Below the pieces are notes generated by a model. That model saw only the letters and a program-made list of their open reading frames with translations. It made no database searches and had not been told where the DNA came from. DNA of 64,000 nucleotides, taken from Phycisphaerales bacterium (GTDB lineage: Bacteria > Planctomycetota > Phycisphaerae > Phycisphaerales > UBA1924). Below, piece by piece: positions 54,276 through 63,478 of the stretch; position 1 is the first letter of the stretch; each line of letters starts with the position of its first letter. A program made the translations under genes and the position numbers. The stretch lies in contig JAVJNT010000001.1 in NCBI GenBank assembly GCA_040217175.1, forward strand, positions 62,001 to 126,000, read 5' to 3'.

Positions 54276-54554
54276 ATGGACGGCCAGCACGTGGGCATCG
54301 GCTTGGCGATCGGCAGCGGCCTCGGGGTCGTGCTCGGCTCGATGCTGGGGGCGCTCTCAGGCGACCTTGGCCTGTGGATCGCCCTGGGCGTGCCGCTGGG
54401 CGCGGGGCTGGGGCTCGCGGGGGCGCTCGTGTGGCACGAGATGACCCGGCCCGCCCCGCCGGACGCCTGCCCCAACTGCGGCTACGACACCAGCGGCCTG
54501 CCCCGCCGGCGCGGCGCCGTCACGTGCCCCGAGTGCGGCGAGGCGTGCACGTAG
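54276..54554 (+). CDS. Small membrane protein with C-terminal zinc ribbon
   Basis: 92 residues from ATG 54276. Two hydrophobic helices (about 5-28 and 31-55) are followed by a four-cysteine ribbon, CPNCGYDTSGLP ... CPECGEAC, the planctomycete arrangement. There is no clear ribosome site; the frame is open far upstream through the 21-bp array, but that part looks non-coding. Function unknown. It converges with the secreted protein gene at 54566 (11 bp). Confidence 0.7.
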   Translation: MDGQHVGIGLAIGSGLGVVLGSMLGALSGDLGLWIALGVPLGAGLGLAGALVWHEMTRPAPPDACPNCGYDTSGLPRRRGAVTCPECGEACT

Positions 54555-54565
54555 AGTCGCGTGGC

Positions 54566-55972
54566 CTACCGGGCCTGCAGGAACGCGTTGCGCGTCGAGA
54601 CGACGTTCACCGGTTCGCCCGTCACGGGCGCGAAGCCGCCCAGCGGGAAGCGCTGCGTGTAGACGTCCAGGGTCGGGTTGGCCACCTGCCAGCCCCGGCT
54701 CCACAGCGGGCCGAAGCTGCGGCTGATGGTCGTGTCGTAGATCAGGCTGTCGAACTCGAAGTCGAAGTTGCCGCGGGCGACCTGGGCGGCGAAGTCGACG
54801 TCGAAGGTCAGGTCGGTGTCGTTGGTCAGCTCGGCCGCGAGCGTGTACGTCGGGCGGATGGCGACCTCGGTCGTGCCCATGTTCGTGCCGACGCGCACCT
54901 GCGGCACGTCGGCCAGCGGCAGCGGGCCCACGCTCGTGCCGCTGGTGATCGTGCCGTCGGGCCAGCGCAGGTCGACCGACCGCGAGAAGTCGAGCGTCAC
55001 GAGCACGCCCGCGTCGAGCCCGAACGCCTGGCGGTAGCCGATCGCGTAGACGTTGTCGAAGTCGATGACGTCGTAGCCGGTATCGAGCACGATGTTGTCG
55101 CTCATGCTCACGCGGATGCCCGCGCCCGTCGCCACCGAGCCGCCGGTGATGGCCGAGTCGACGTCGATCAGCGCCGTCAGCATCGTGATCTCACCCTCGG
55201 CCGCGAGCCGATCGGGGCCGGCGACGCCGCCCGCAGCGTCGATGCGCCAGTCGCCGACCGTGATCTCGGCGGCGGGGGCCAGGGGGCTGCCGATGGTGAT
55301 GACCTGGCCCACGCCGCCCACGTCGACGCCCTTCCAATAGAAGCGGCCGTCGCCATCGGGGTTGAAGCCGAAGAGCGTCTCGCGCAGGTCGATGTCGATG
55401 AGCGGGTAGCTGCGGTGCTGGAACGTGCCGCGCTCGATGCCGCCGAGGATGGCCGTCGCCGTGCTGCAGCTGACGATGGCCTCGGCGAACAGGTTGTTGG
55501 AGACCGCGAAGATGGCGTCGAGGTTGGCGTAGGCGTCGGGCGAGCGCGTAATGAGCTGCGAGGCCGGCGAGAGCGTGGCCTCGAACTCGAGATCGAAGAA
55601 CCCGCCGCCGAGCACGAGGGTGGGGGCGGTCATGTCGATGTCGTAGAACATCGCCGCGTCGACGGTGCCGCTGTCGAGCCCGAAGCCCACGCCCACGCCC
55701 AGCTCGGCGACCGCGCTCACGGCGAACCGCGTGTCGACCGTGACGCCCGAGGCCGAGACCGGGGGCGGGTTGATCGGCAGCGAGCCGGTCTCAGCGCCCA
55801 CGGTGTAGTCCTGCGCGAAGTCGTACACGAAGCCGCCGCCGCTGGCCCACATCGACTGCTCGATGCTGGTGAAGCGCGCGGTGGTCCGCGAGGTCTGCTG
55901 CGCGACGGCGGTGCCGGCGACGGCGAGCAGGGAAATGGCGGTGGCCAACGGTCGGAAGTTCGTACGCGGCAT
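54566..55972 (-). CDS. Secreted beta-rich protein, possibly outer-membrane or surface
   Basis: 468 residues from ATG 55972 with GGAGGG upstream. The signal peptide is 1-24 (ends GTAVAQ). The mature sequence is rich in short alternating strands with Asp/Thr/Gly (DYTVGAETGSLPINPP, VRVGTNMGTTEVAIRPTYT, NFDFEFDSLIYDTTISRSFG), which would suit a beta-sandwich or barrel. Asp-rich turns may bind calcium. It has neither the Gly-Cys dockerin nor the VPAP tail; the C-terminus is TRNAFLQAR. No family is recognised. Confidence 0.65.
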   Translation of the reverse strand: MPRTNFRPLATAISLLAVAGTAVAQQTSRTTARFTSIEQSMWASGGGFVYDFAQDYTVGAETGSLPINPPPVSASGVTVDTRFAVSAVAELGVGVGFGLDSGTVDAAMFYDIDMTAPTLVLGGGFFDLEFEATLSPASQLITRSPDAYANLDAIFAVSNNLFAEAIVSCSTATAILGGIERGTFQHRSYPLIDIDLRETLFGFNPDGDGRFYWKGVDVGGVGQVITIGSPLAPAAEITVGDWRIDAAGGVAGPDRLAAEGEITMLTALIDVDSAITGGSVATGAGIRVSMSDNIVLDTGYDVIDFDNVYAIGYRQAFGLDAGVLVTLDFSRSVDLRWPDGTITSGTSVGPLPLADVPQVRVGTNMGTTEVAIRPTYTLAAELTNDTDLTFDVDFAAQVARGNFDFEFDSLIYDTTISRSFGPLWSRGWQVANPTLDVYTQRFPLGGFAPVTGEPVNVVSTRNAFLQAR

Positions 55973-56220
55973 CGTTTCACCCTCCACGATCTCGACCACA
56001 TCGGCGACGCGGCGGGGCCCATCCGCGCTGCATCCCCGGATCGATGGTAGCGATCCGCCCGCGACGGCGGTCGGAGCATGCCCCCCGGAACGAGGCGGTC
56101 GCGGCGGCTCGCACGCGTCGGTTCGGCCGCCGATCTCCCCGCCGATCACCCGCCCAGAACCCCAGCATGCACGCACTACCCGGCACCCCGCCGGCCATGC
56201 CCCCCCGGCTACGCTGCCCC

Positions 56221-57411
56221 ATGACCATCTCACGGCGTGACGTGCTCTCGGGCGGGGTGATCGGGGCGGCCAGCATCGCCGGGGCGTCCATCGGCCTCGG
56301 GCTGCCCAGGCGGGCGTTGGCGGGGGCGCCGAAGCCGCGGCAGGATGGTGGGGGTGGTGGGGGTGATGGGAAGCCGGCCGGCCCCGTGGTCGTCGCCAGC
56401 GCGAACGGGCTGGGGGCGGTGGAGCGGGCGTACGGGCTCATGGCCAAAGCAGAGAGCCCGGCCGATCCGGCCGACGCCATCGTCGCCGGCGTGTCGCTCG
56501 TCGAGGATGATCCGAACGACCTGACCGTCGGCCTGGGCGGCCTGCCCAACGAGGAGGGCGTCATCCAGCTCGACGCGTCGGTCATGCACGGGCCGACGCA
56601 CAAGAGCGGCGCGGTCGCGTGCATCGAGGGCATCAAGAACCCCGCCGCCGTCGCGCTGCTCGTGCTCAAGCGCACCGACCACTGCCTGATTGTCGGCGAG
56701 GGCGCGCGGCGCTTCGCGCTCGCGCACGGGTTCGAGAGCGAAGACCTCATGACCGACCGCACCCGCGCCCTGTGGATGCGCTGGAAGGCCAACCTCAACG
56801 ACCGCGACGACTGGCTCGACGACGACCAGCTCGACTGGGACCCGCAGGACCCCATGAACCGTGGGCGTGGGCCGATCGGGAGGAACGAGATCGGGCAGGA
56901 ACTCGAGCGCCTCGCCGCCGACCACGACGTGCGCTGGCGGCGCGGCGTGCCGTACACGACCGGCACCATCAACTGCTGCGCCGTCGACGCCAACGGCGAC
57001 GTGGCGAGTTGCACCACCACCAGCGGACTCTCGTGGAAGATTCCCGGCCGCGTGGGCGACTCGCCGATCACCGGGGCGGGCATGTACTGCGACAATGAAG
57101 TTGGCGCCGCGGGCGCGACGGGCCGGGGCGAGGCCGTGATCCTGAACTGCGGCGGCTTCAGCATCGTCCGCGCGATGGAACGCGGGCTGGCACCGAGCGA
57201 GGCGTGCCTGGAAGTCGCCGGCGACATCGTCCGCCGCACGAAGGAGAAGCGCCTCCGCAGTGACGACGGCCGCGTCAACTTCGACGTCAAGCTCTACGCC
57301 GTCCGCAAGGACGGCGCCTTCGGCTCGGCGTCGATCATGCCCGGCGGCCGCTTCGCGGTGTGCGATGCGCAGGGGCCGCGGATCGAGCGGTGCGCGTCGG
57401 TGTACGAGTAG
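56221..57411 (+). CDS. Tat-exported N4-(beta-N-acetylglucosaminyl)-L-asparaginase family protein
   Basis: 396 residues. The N-terminus MTISRRDVLSGGVIGAAS is a twin-arginine signal. The core is the Ntn-hydrolase fold of glycosylasparaginase: GLGGLPNEEGVIQLDASVM near the start, then the processing site, here TTGTINCCAVDANGDVA (about residue 245), where the Thr before Ile should become the nucleophile; relatives usually have HDTIG, so the preceding residues are unusual. SPITGAGMYCDNEVGAAGATG supplies the substrate loop. Family enzymes release aspartate from glycosylated or beta-linked Asn, or act as plant-type asparaginases. A Gly-rich linker follows the signal. Confidence 0.88.
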   Translation: MTISRRDVLSGGVIGAASIAGASIGLGLPRRALAGAPKPRQDGGGGGGDGKPAGPVVVASANGLGAVERAYGLMAKAESPADPADAIVAGVSLVEDDPNDLTVGLGGLPNEEGVIQLDASVMHGPTHKSGAVACIEGIKNPAAVALLVLKRTDHCLIVGEGARRFALAHGFESEDLMTDRTRALWMRWKANLNDRDDWLDDDQLDWDPQDPMNRGRGPIGRNEIGQELERLAADHDVRWRRGVPYTTGTINCCAVDANGDVASCTTTSGLSWKIPGRVGDSPITGAGMYCDNEVGAAGATGRGEAVILNCGGFSIVRAMERGLAPSEACLEVAGDIVRRTKEKRLRSDDGRVNFDVKLYAVRKDGAFGSASIMPGGRFAVCDAQGPRIERCASVYE

Positions 57412-57421
57412 GGCGTGTCGA

Positions 57422-57970
57422 CTAGTGGCCGCTGAGGAAGAGCATCGAGCCGACGTAGGCGATCGGGCACGCGACGAGCGGGCCGAATACCCACAGCCAG
57501 AACGCCGCCGGGGTCTCGATCCCTTGCATCAATCGACGAATCCGTAGGCCCACGATGATCGGCCCAACCACCCACGTCGCCAGCCAGAGCAGCAGGCAGT
57601 ACAAGGCGCAACACGCGGCACAGGCCCCGAGTACGTCGATCCACGGGTAAGGCCCCGAGCCCGGTTGTGATGCCAGGAACATGTCCACGCCATAGACCAG
57701 GCGCGCGACAGCGTACGTCGCGATGGAAAAGGGCACGGCGAGCGCGATCGGGATCCACAGGACGGCGTAGACGATGCTAAGGACCTTGAGATCCTGGTCC
57801 GGCCGCCGAGAAGCGTCGGCGCGATCGCCCGGGTCCATGCCGCACTCAGGGCATGCGAAGTCGTCGGGGATGCCAAAGAGGTCATACTGGCAAAAGGGAC
57901 AGCGCACGGCACTGGTACCGTGATAGTCTTGCTCGTGTTCGTCCCAGCACTCGGAACACGAAGCCGTCAA
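57422..57970 (-). CDS. Zinc-ribbon membrane protein
   Basis: 182 residues if started at TTG 57970, which overlaps the upstream TGA (TTGA); a GTG at 57907 just before the ribbon is the alternative. The N-terminal ribbon reads CPFCQYDLFGIP ... CPECGMD. Three or four membrane helices follow (VLSIVYAVLWIPIALAVPF, ACAACCALYCLLLWLATWV, FWLWVFGPLVACPIAYVG). Same general type as the upstream neighbour, so the two may form a complex. No function is known. Confidence 0.7.
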   Translation of the reverse strand: MTASCSECWDEHEQDYHGTSAVRCPFCQYDLFGIPDDFACPECGMDPGDRADASRRPDQDLKVLSIVYAVLWIPIALAVPFSIATYAVARLVYGVDMFLASQPGSGPYPWIDVLGACAACCALYCLLLWLATWVVGPIIVGLRIRRLMQGIETPAAFWLWVFGPLVACPIAYVGSMLFLSGH

Positions 57971-58485
57971 TCCGGAAAGATCATCCAGCCCATCACGACC
58001 CAGATCACGAACGGCAACGCGAGGGGCAGTGGGAGCACCAGCCAGAGCCACCATCGGGGGAGTCGCTGGTGTCGCTCGGTCCACCGGATCCACGCGACGT
58101 ATGCGAGCAGCACGAGCAGGAAGGGCCACAGCAGCACCGAGCCCATCAGGCCCAGCAGCGTCAGCCCCATCGTGACGTCGAGGATCACGAACTCGCCGGT
58201 CTCGGTGTGCCGCCAGCCCGGTCCGCCGGGCCGGGACCACAGGTAGGCCATGCCCGCCACGATGTTGATGGCCGCGGTGACCAGCGGTAGGGCGGCGAAG
58301 AACGCGATGGCCCAATAGCACGTCAGCCAGTGGAAGCGGTCCTCGCGCCGGTCGCGCATCTCCTTACGCGTGGCCGCGTCGGTGCCGCACTCGGGGCAAT
58401 TGGCGCCCGAGTCGATGCCGCCGAGCTCGTATCCGCATCGCGGGCAGCACCGGCGGCGGGCGAGCGTCTTGAGCGCGAGACCCAT
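57967..58485 (-). CDS. Zinc-ribbon membrane protein
   Basis: 172 residues; ATG 58485 with GGAGGT 3 nt upstream. A ribbon CPRCGYELGGID ... CPECGTD lies at about 14-36, followed by a basic linker and three membrane helices (AIAFFAALPLVTAAINIVAG, MGLTLLGLMGSVLLWPFLLV, LWLVLPLPLALPFVIWVV). It lies 17 bp after hrpA in the same direction and overlaps the next gene's start, so all three could share a transcript. Role unknown. Confidence 0.75.
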   Translation of the reverse strand: MGLALKTLARRRCCPRCGYELGGIDSGANCPECGTDAATRKEMRDRREDRFHWLTCYWAIAFFAALPLVTAAINIVAGMAYLWSRPGGPGWRHTETGEFVILDVTMGLTLLGLMGSVLLWPFLLVLLAYVAWIRWTERHQRLPRWWLWLVLPLPLALPFVIWVVMGWMIFPD

Positions 58486-58502
58486 GGCACCTCCGCACGA
58501 GG

Positions 58503-61500
58503 CTACGCGACGGTCGCCAGCTCGGGCGCCACGCCCGCGGCGTCCTCGAGCACGCGGCGCCACAGCGACTCGAGCTTCGCGTCGCTCACTGGCACCGCGA
58601 CGCCCAGCTCCTGCGCATAGGTTGCCACGCGCAGCTCCTCGCACATCCAGCGATACTCGGCGAGCGCCGGGCAGCGGTCCATGGCCTCCTGCGCCGCATC
58701 GGGCCCGAGCGCCAGCACGCGCCGGCGGCGGGCCTCGTGGTGGGCGATCTGCTGCATCGCGCGGTGGTCGCGGTCGATCGCCGTGCCGCGGAGCTTGTCC
58801 AGCCGCAGGCGGTCGGCGTCGAGGTACCTCGGGAGCCGCGCGAGCCAGACCGGCGGCGTGCGCGACAGGAAGCCGCCCGGCGTCAGGGCGCGCACGTGCT
58901 CGGCGACGTCGGCGGCGGCCGGCCGCTGCGGCGGGGGGATGTCGGCTTCGGTGCGCGCCCGCAGCCGAACGGCCCTCGCCAGCACCTCGTCGGCGAGCGT
59001 GACGGCCGTGTCGGCGGCGCGGCCGAGGTCGTCCAGCCCGTCCTCGATGGCCGCGTCCATCTCGTCCTTCGTGCGTGGCAGGGGCTTGCCCTCCATGAAC
59101 GCCACCTCGGCCACGAGCGCGAGCAGGTCGCCGCGGAGCTGGTCGGCCGCGCCCAGGACGGAGTAGGTCGCCAGCAGCCCGTCCATCGCCGGAAGCTTCT
59201 CGACGTGCTGCTTCAGCGCGCGGCGGGCGGCGAGCATCATCAGCCGGCGCACCCCGCGGCGGTTGACGGCCTCGGCCGCCTCGGGTCGCTCGAGCATGGC
59301 GGTGCGCACCGAGTCGCCCATGTCGACGACGGCCGGGTAGGCAACCACGTGCACGCCCGGCCTTCGGATCTCGAGCTGCTCGGGCAGGCGGCCGAAGTCC
59401 CACGACGTGATCTCGCGGCGGTCGGGCCAGCGCCGGTCGGCCTTGAGCAGCGCATCGCGCAGGCGGTTGGAAAGGCGGGCCTTGAGGCCCATCAGGTCGC
59501 GGCTCTGCGCGAGCTCGTGGCCCTTGCCGTCGATCACGCGGATGTTCGGCCGCGTGTGCTCGGGCACGGGGGCCGATGCGAGATCGTTCGCGTCGACGTC
59601 GACGCCGGCGAGCTTCGCCACGTGCGTCGCGAGCGCCTCGGCCAGCGTGGGCGCATCCGCCTGGTCCTTGGGCTGGTCCTTGGTCTGGGCGTTGGCCTCG
59701 GCGAACGCCTGGGCGACGGCTTTGGCGTCGATGTTCCGCCGGACGGCCTTGGGCAGCGCGCGGAGCATTGCCTGGGCGCGCTCGGCGAGCAGTCCCGGCA
59801 CCATCCAGTCGAGGTCGCTCGTGCGCAGCCGACCGAGGGCCTCGATGGGTACGTTGACCGTCACGCCGTCGTCGGCCTCGCCCGGCTCGAAGCGATAGGT
59901 CAGCGGAAGCCGCGTGCCGCTGACGTCGGCCTTGTCGGGGTAGCGCTCGGGCGTAATGGCCGACGCGTCGTTCAGGAGCAGGTCGCCGGTCGTCATCTCG
60001 AGGCGGCCTGGTTCTTCCTTCTCGGCCTGGCGGCGCCAGGTCTCGAAGCGCTCGGCCGTCCACACGTTGTCGGGCAATCGCTTCTCGTAGAAGGCGAATC
60101 GCCGCTGGACGTCGGCGACGAGGTCTCGCCGTCGGGCCTTGTCCTCCAGCGTGCGGAGCTCGTCCTGGAGCTGCTTGTTGGCTTCGAGGGCCTTGGCGTC
60201 GGTCTTGAGCTGGCCGTCGACGAGCCCGTGGTGAATGAACAGCTCGCGCGCCTCGGCGGGGTTGACGCGCCCGTAGTCGACGCGGCGCTTGGCGATGATC
60301 TCGAGCCCGAAGAGCGAGACGCGCTCGAAGGCGTAGACCTTGCCGCTGCCGGCGCGGAAGTGGGGGTTTTCGTACGTCCGCTTGCAGAGGTCGCCGGCGA
60401 CCTGCTCGATCCACGACGGCCGCACGCGGGCGCACGTGCGCGCGAACAGCTTGGTCGTGCGCACGAGCTCGGCCGACACGATCCAGTCGAGCGTCGGCGC
60501 GTCCTTTCGCTTGGCTCCCTCGAGGATCGCGCTGCTCGGGTGGATCACGAAGTTCTGGCCGACACCCTGGAACTCCTTCTTGTCGCCCCGTTTGCCGATG
60601 CCGCCGAGGAACCCCGCCAGGATGGCCTTGTGGATCTCGCTGTAGGTCGCCGGCTTGCTGTTGATGTGGTAGCCCAGCTCGGCCATCAGCCCGCGGAGCT
60701 GCTTCTGCGTGTCGATCCACTCGCGCATCCGCGTGAAGCTGAGCATCCGGCTGCGGCAGAGGTTGCCCAGTCGGCCGGTGGTGATGTTGCGCCGCCCGCC
60801 GTGGGCGATCTCCCAGAGGTTCCAGTACGCCAGGAAGTCGCTCTCGGGGTGGTCGTACTCGGCGTGCAGCTCGTCGGCCTGGTCGCGCTTGTCGAACGGG
60901 CGTTCGCGCGGGTCCTGCACGCTGAGCGCGCTGGCGATCACCAGGATCTCGTTGAGGCAATCTTCCCGGGCCGCGGCGATGAGGATGCGGCCGATGCGCG
61001 GGTCGATCGGCAGGCGCGCCAGCTCGCGGCCGATCTTCGTCAGCCGCTGCTCTTCGTCGATCGCGCTGAGCTCGCGGAGCGTCTGCAGGCCGTCCTGCAC
61101 GGCCCGTCGATCCGGACGCTCGAGCAGCGGAAAGTCCTCGATGTCGCCCAGCTTGAGGGCCTTCATCTGCAGGATCACGCCGGCGAGGTTCGTGCGGACG
61201 ATCTCGGGATCGGTAAACCGCGGCCGGCTCTCGTAGCTGTTCTCGTCGTGCAGGCGCACGCAGATGCCCGGGCCCACGCGGCCGCAGCGGCCGGCCCGCT
61301 GGTCGGCCGAGGCCCGGCTGATGTTCTCGATGGGCAGGCGCTGCACACGCGTGCGCGGGCTGTAGCGGTTGAGCCGCGCAAGGCCCGGGTCGACGACGTA
61401 GCGGATGCCAGGCACGGTGATCGACGTCTCGGCGACGTTGGTCGCCAGCACGATGCGTCGCCCGCCGCCGGGCCTGAAGACGCGGTTCTGTTCTTCGGCC

Positions 61501-62501
61501 GACAGTCGCGAGTAGAGCGGTAGCACCGAGCGGCCAACCTCCTTGCCCTTCTCCAGGCTCTTGGCGACCTCGCGGATCTCGCGCTCGCCGGGCAGGAAGA
61601 CGAGTACGTCGCCCTGACCTTCATGGCAGACGTTGTTCACCGCGTCGACCGTGGCCTTGACCAGCTCCCGCGTGTCGGTCAGGTCGACGCCCGGCGGCTC
61701 GTATCGCAGCTCGACCGGATACGTGCGGCCCGAGACTTCCAGGATCGGTGCACCATCGAAGTGCTCGCTGAATCGCTCGGGATCGATCGTGGCGCTGGTG
61801 ACGATGATCCGCAGGTCCGGGCGCCGGGGCATGAGGCGCTTGAGGTAGCCCAGCAGGAAGTCGATGTTCAGGCTGCGCTCGTGCGCCTCGTCGACGATGA
61901 TCGTGTCGTACTTCTCAAGCCAGCGGTCGCGCTGGGTCTCGGCAAGCAGCACGCCATCGGTCATCACCTTGACGGCCGTGTCCTCGCCGTGCCGCTCGTC
62001 GAAACGAACCTGATAGCCGACGAGCCCGCCAAGGTCGACGCCCAGCTCTTCCGCGATGCGGGCCGACACGCTGCGCGCGGCGATGCGGCGTGGCTGGGTG
62101 TGCCCGATAAGCCCGCCCGCGCCCCTACCCAAACCAAGGCAGATCTTGGGTAGCTGGGTGGTCTTGCCCGAGCCGGTCTCGCCGCACACGACGACGACCT
62201 GGTGCTCGCGGATCGCCTCCTCGATCTCGGTGCGGGCCGCGAGCACCGGTAGGTCGAGATCGAAGTCGGGCTTCGGGATGGCCTTGACGCGCTCTGCACG
62301 GCGATCAATGGAGGCCTCGAGGGCGTTCTGGGCCCTCAGGAGGGCCTCGGATGCGTCCGAGGTGCCTTGGCCACGCGAGATCTCATCCCGCAGGGTGCGC
62401 AGCTGGCGACGCAAGCGGCGACGGTCGGCGACCATCGCGTCGTCCAGGCGACGGAGCAGGCCACGGACGCTCCTGAGAATATCTGGCTGGCTGTGACTCA
62501 T
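58503..62501 (-). CDS. hrpA: ATP-dependent RNA helicase HrpA
   Basis: 1332 residues from ATG 62501; an ATG at 62525 is also possible. DEAH-box motifs are in order: VVVCGETGSGKTTQLPKI (I), HTQPRRIAARSVS (Ia), DTIIVDEAHERSLNIDFLLG (II), IIVTSATIDPERFS (III), LATNVAETSITVPGI (V) and ADQRAGRCGRVGPG (VI). The winged-helix/ratchet and OB-fold region follow, then the long HrpA-specific C-terminal domain. Length matches the bacterial HrpA family (~1300). It resolves RNA secondary structure and rescues collided ribosomes in E. coli. Divergent from the dockerin gene at 62671. Confidence 0.95.
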   Translation of the reverse strand: MSHSQPDILRSVRGLLRRLDDAMVADRRRLRRQLRTLRDEISRGQGTSDASEALLRAQNALEASIDRRAERVKAIPKPDFDLDLPVLAARTEIEEAIREHQVVVVCGETGSGKTTQLPKICLGLGRGAGGLIGHTQPRRIAARSVSARIAEELGVDLGGLVGYQVRFDERHGEDTAVKVMTDGVLLAETQRDRWLEKYDTIIVDEAHERSLNIDFLLGYLKRLMPRRPDLRIIVTSATIDPERFSEHFDGAPILEVSGRTYPVELRYEPPGVDLTDTRELVKATVDAVNNVCHEGQGDVLVFLPGEREIREVAKSLEKGKEVGRSVLPLYSRLSAEEQNRVFRPGGGRRIVLATNVAETSITVPGIRYVVDPGLARLNRYSPRTRVQRLPIENISRASADQRAGRCGRVGPGICVRLHDENSYESRPRFTDPEIVRTNLAGVILQMKALKLGDIEDFPLLERPDRRAVQDGLQTLRELSAIDEEQRLTKIGRELARLPIDPRIGRILIAAAREDCLNEILVIASALSVQDPRERPFDKRDQADELHAEYDHPESDFLAYWNLWEIAHGGRRNITTGRLGNLCRSRMLSFTRMREWIDTQKQLRGLMAELGYHINSKPATYSEIHKAILAGFLGGIGKRGDKKEFQGVGQNFVIHPSSAILEGAKRKDAPTLDWIVSAELVRTTKLFARTCARVRPSWIEQVAGDLCKRTYENPHFRAGSGKVYAFERVSLFGLEIIAKRRVDYGRVNPAEARELFIHHGLVDGQLKTDAKALEANKQLQDELRTLEDKARRRDLVADVQRRFAFYEKRLPDNVWTAERFETWRRQAEKEEPGRLEMTTGDLLLNDASAITPERYPDKADVSGTRLPLTYRFEPGEADDGVTVNVPIEALGRLRTSDLDWMVPGLLAERAQAMLRALPKAVRRNIDAKAVAQAFAEANAQTKDQPKDQADAPTLAEALATHVAKLAGVDVDANDLASAPVPEHTRPNIRVIDGKGHELAQSRDLMGLKARLSNRLRDALLKADRRWPDRREITSWDFGRLPEQLEIRRPGVHVVAYPAVVDMGDSVRTAMLERPEAAEAVNRRGVRRLMMLAARRALKQHVEKLPAMDGLLATYSVLGAADQLRGDLLALVAEVAFMEGKPLPRTKDEMDAAIEDGLDDLGRAADTAVTLADEVLARAVRLRARTEADIPPPQRPAAADVAEHVRALTPGGFLSRTPPVWLARLPRYLDADRLRLDKLRGTAIDRDHRAMQQIAHHEARRRRVLALGPDAAQEAMDRCPALAEYRWMCEELRVATYAQELGVAVPVSDAKLESLWRRVLEDAAGVAPELATVA

Positions 62502-62670
62502 GCGGCGAACAATCGTAGTTCGCATTTCGGCGGGGCCCGGACGCGTCGGCTTTGCGCGAAGATCTCCGTCGGATTGGTCCGTGTTCGGCGTTTCTTCTTC
62601 CCGCGAACGGGTGGATCGATTACAATGGCCGCGAGAGGGATCACTGGAACAGCTCAGTGGAGGTGCAGCC

Positions 62671-63477
62671 ATGGTGTGGAAGTACGGGCCCTGCGTGTGC
62701 GTGGCAGGACTGGTCGTGTGCCAGTTCGCGGCGGCGCAGCAGCCGATCAACCCGGTCGATCGATCAGCCTCGGCCTCGGCGTTTGCCGACGGCGAGCAGC
62801 GCGTTCGCTTCGAGCAGCTCTACCGGACGTTCGATGTTGAGTTTTCCGTGGGCGAGGCTCCGGCCAGCGTCGCCTCGATCGACCTTGATGCCGGGCCGAC
62901 GGGTGACCTGAGCTTCGTCGTCGATGCCGTTCTGGACGTGGACGCGACGACCGAGGGCGTGCCAGACGGTCGCGCCACGTCGTTTGCCACCGAAAACCTG
63001 TTGTTCGACGTCGACATCGCCACGCCTTTCACGCTCGCTGCCATCTACGGCCGGTCCGAAGCGGTCGGAGCTGCGGCCAATAGCGGCACCATCCGTCTGA
63101 TCGTCGAAGGCGAGGGCGTCATCGTCCTCGACTCGGGCCAGCGCGTGTCCGAGGTCGTGCTTCGGACCAGCGACAGCGCAACCGGAGAGACGGCGGCCGG
63201 CGACCTCGAGCCCGGGCAGTATCGGCTTCGGGTTGACTTCTCGAGCAACGCGGCGGCGATCGGCGGCGACGCCTCGGCTCACTTCGAGGCGCGGGCGTTC
63301 TTCGCGACGACGTGCCGTGCGGACGTAACGGCGGATGGCACGCTCGACCTGTTCGATTTCCTGGATTACCAGATCCTGTTTACGAACCGCAACCCGCGCG
63401 CCGATTTTACGGGCGACGGCGTATTCGACATCTTCGACTTCCTCAGGTTCATCTCCGCCTTCCAGGACGGGTGCTGA
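62671..63477 (+). CDS. Secreted Gly-Cys dockerin protein
   Basis: 268 residues from ATG 62671 with GGAGGT 7 nt upstream. The signal peptide ends near FAAAQQ. A beta-sandwich-like body (FVVDAVLDVDATTEG, IRLIVEGEGVIVLDSG, YRLRVDFSSNAAAIGG) of ~180 residues precedes two dockerin-type repeats, DVTADGTLDLFDFLDY and DFTGDGVFDIFDFLRF, and the chain ends DGC. It is the seventh Gly-Cys dockerin protein of the window, here alone and divergent from hrpA. Body family unknown. Confidence 0.78.
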   Translation: MVWKYGPCVCVAGLVVCQFAAAQQPINPVDRSASASAFADGEQRVRFEQLYRTFDVEFSVGEAPASVASIDLDAGPTGDLSFVVDAVLDVDATTEGVPDGRATSFATENLLFDVDIATPFTLAAIYGRSEAVGAAANSGTIRLIVEGEGVIVLDSGQRVSEVVLRTSDSATGETAAGDLEPGQYRLRVDFSSNAAAIGGDASAHFEARAFFATTCRADVTADGTLDLFDFLDYQILFTNRNPRADFTGDGVFDIFDFLRFISAFQDGC

Positions 63478-63478
63478 A

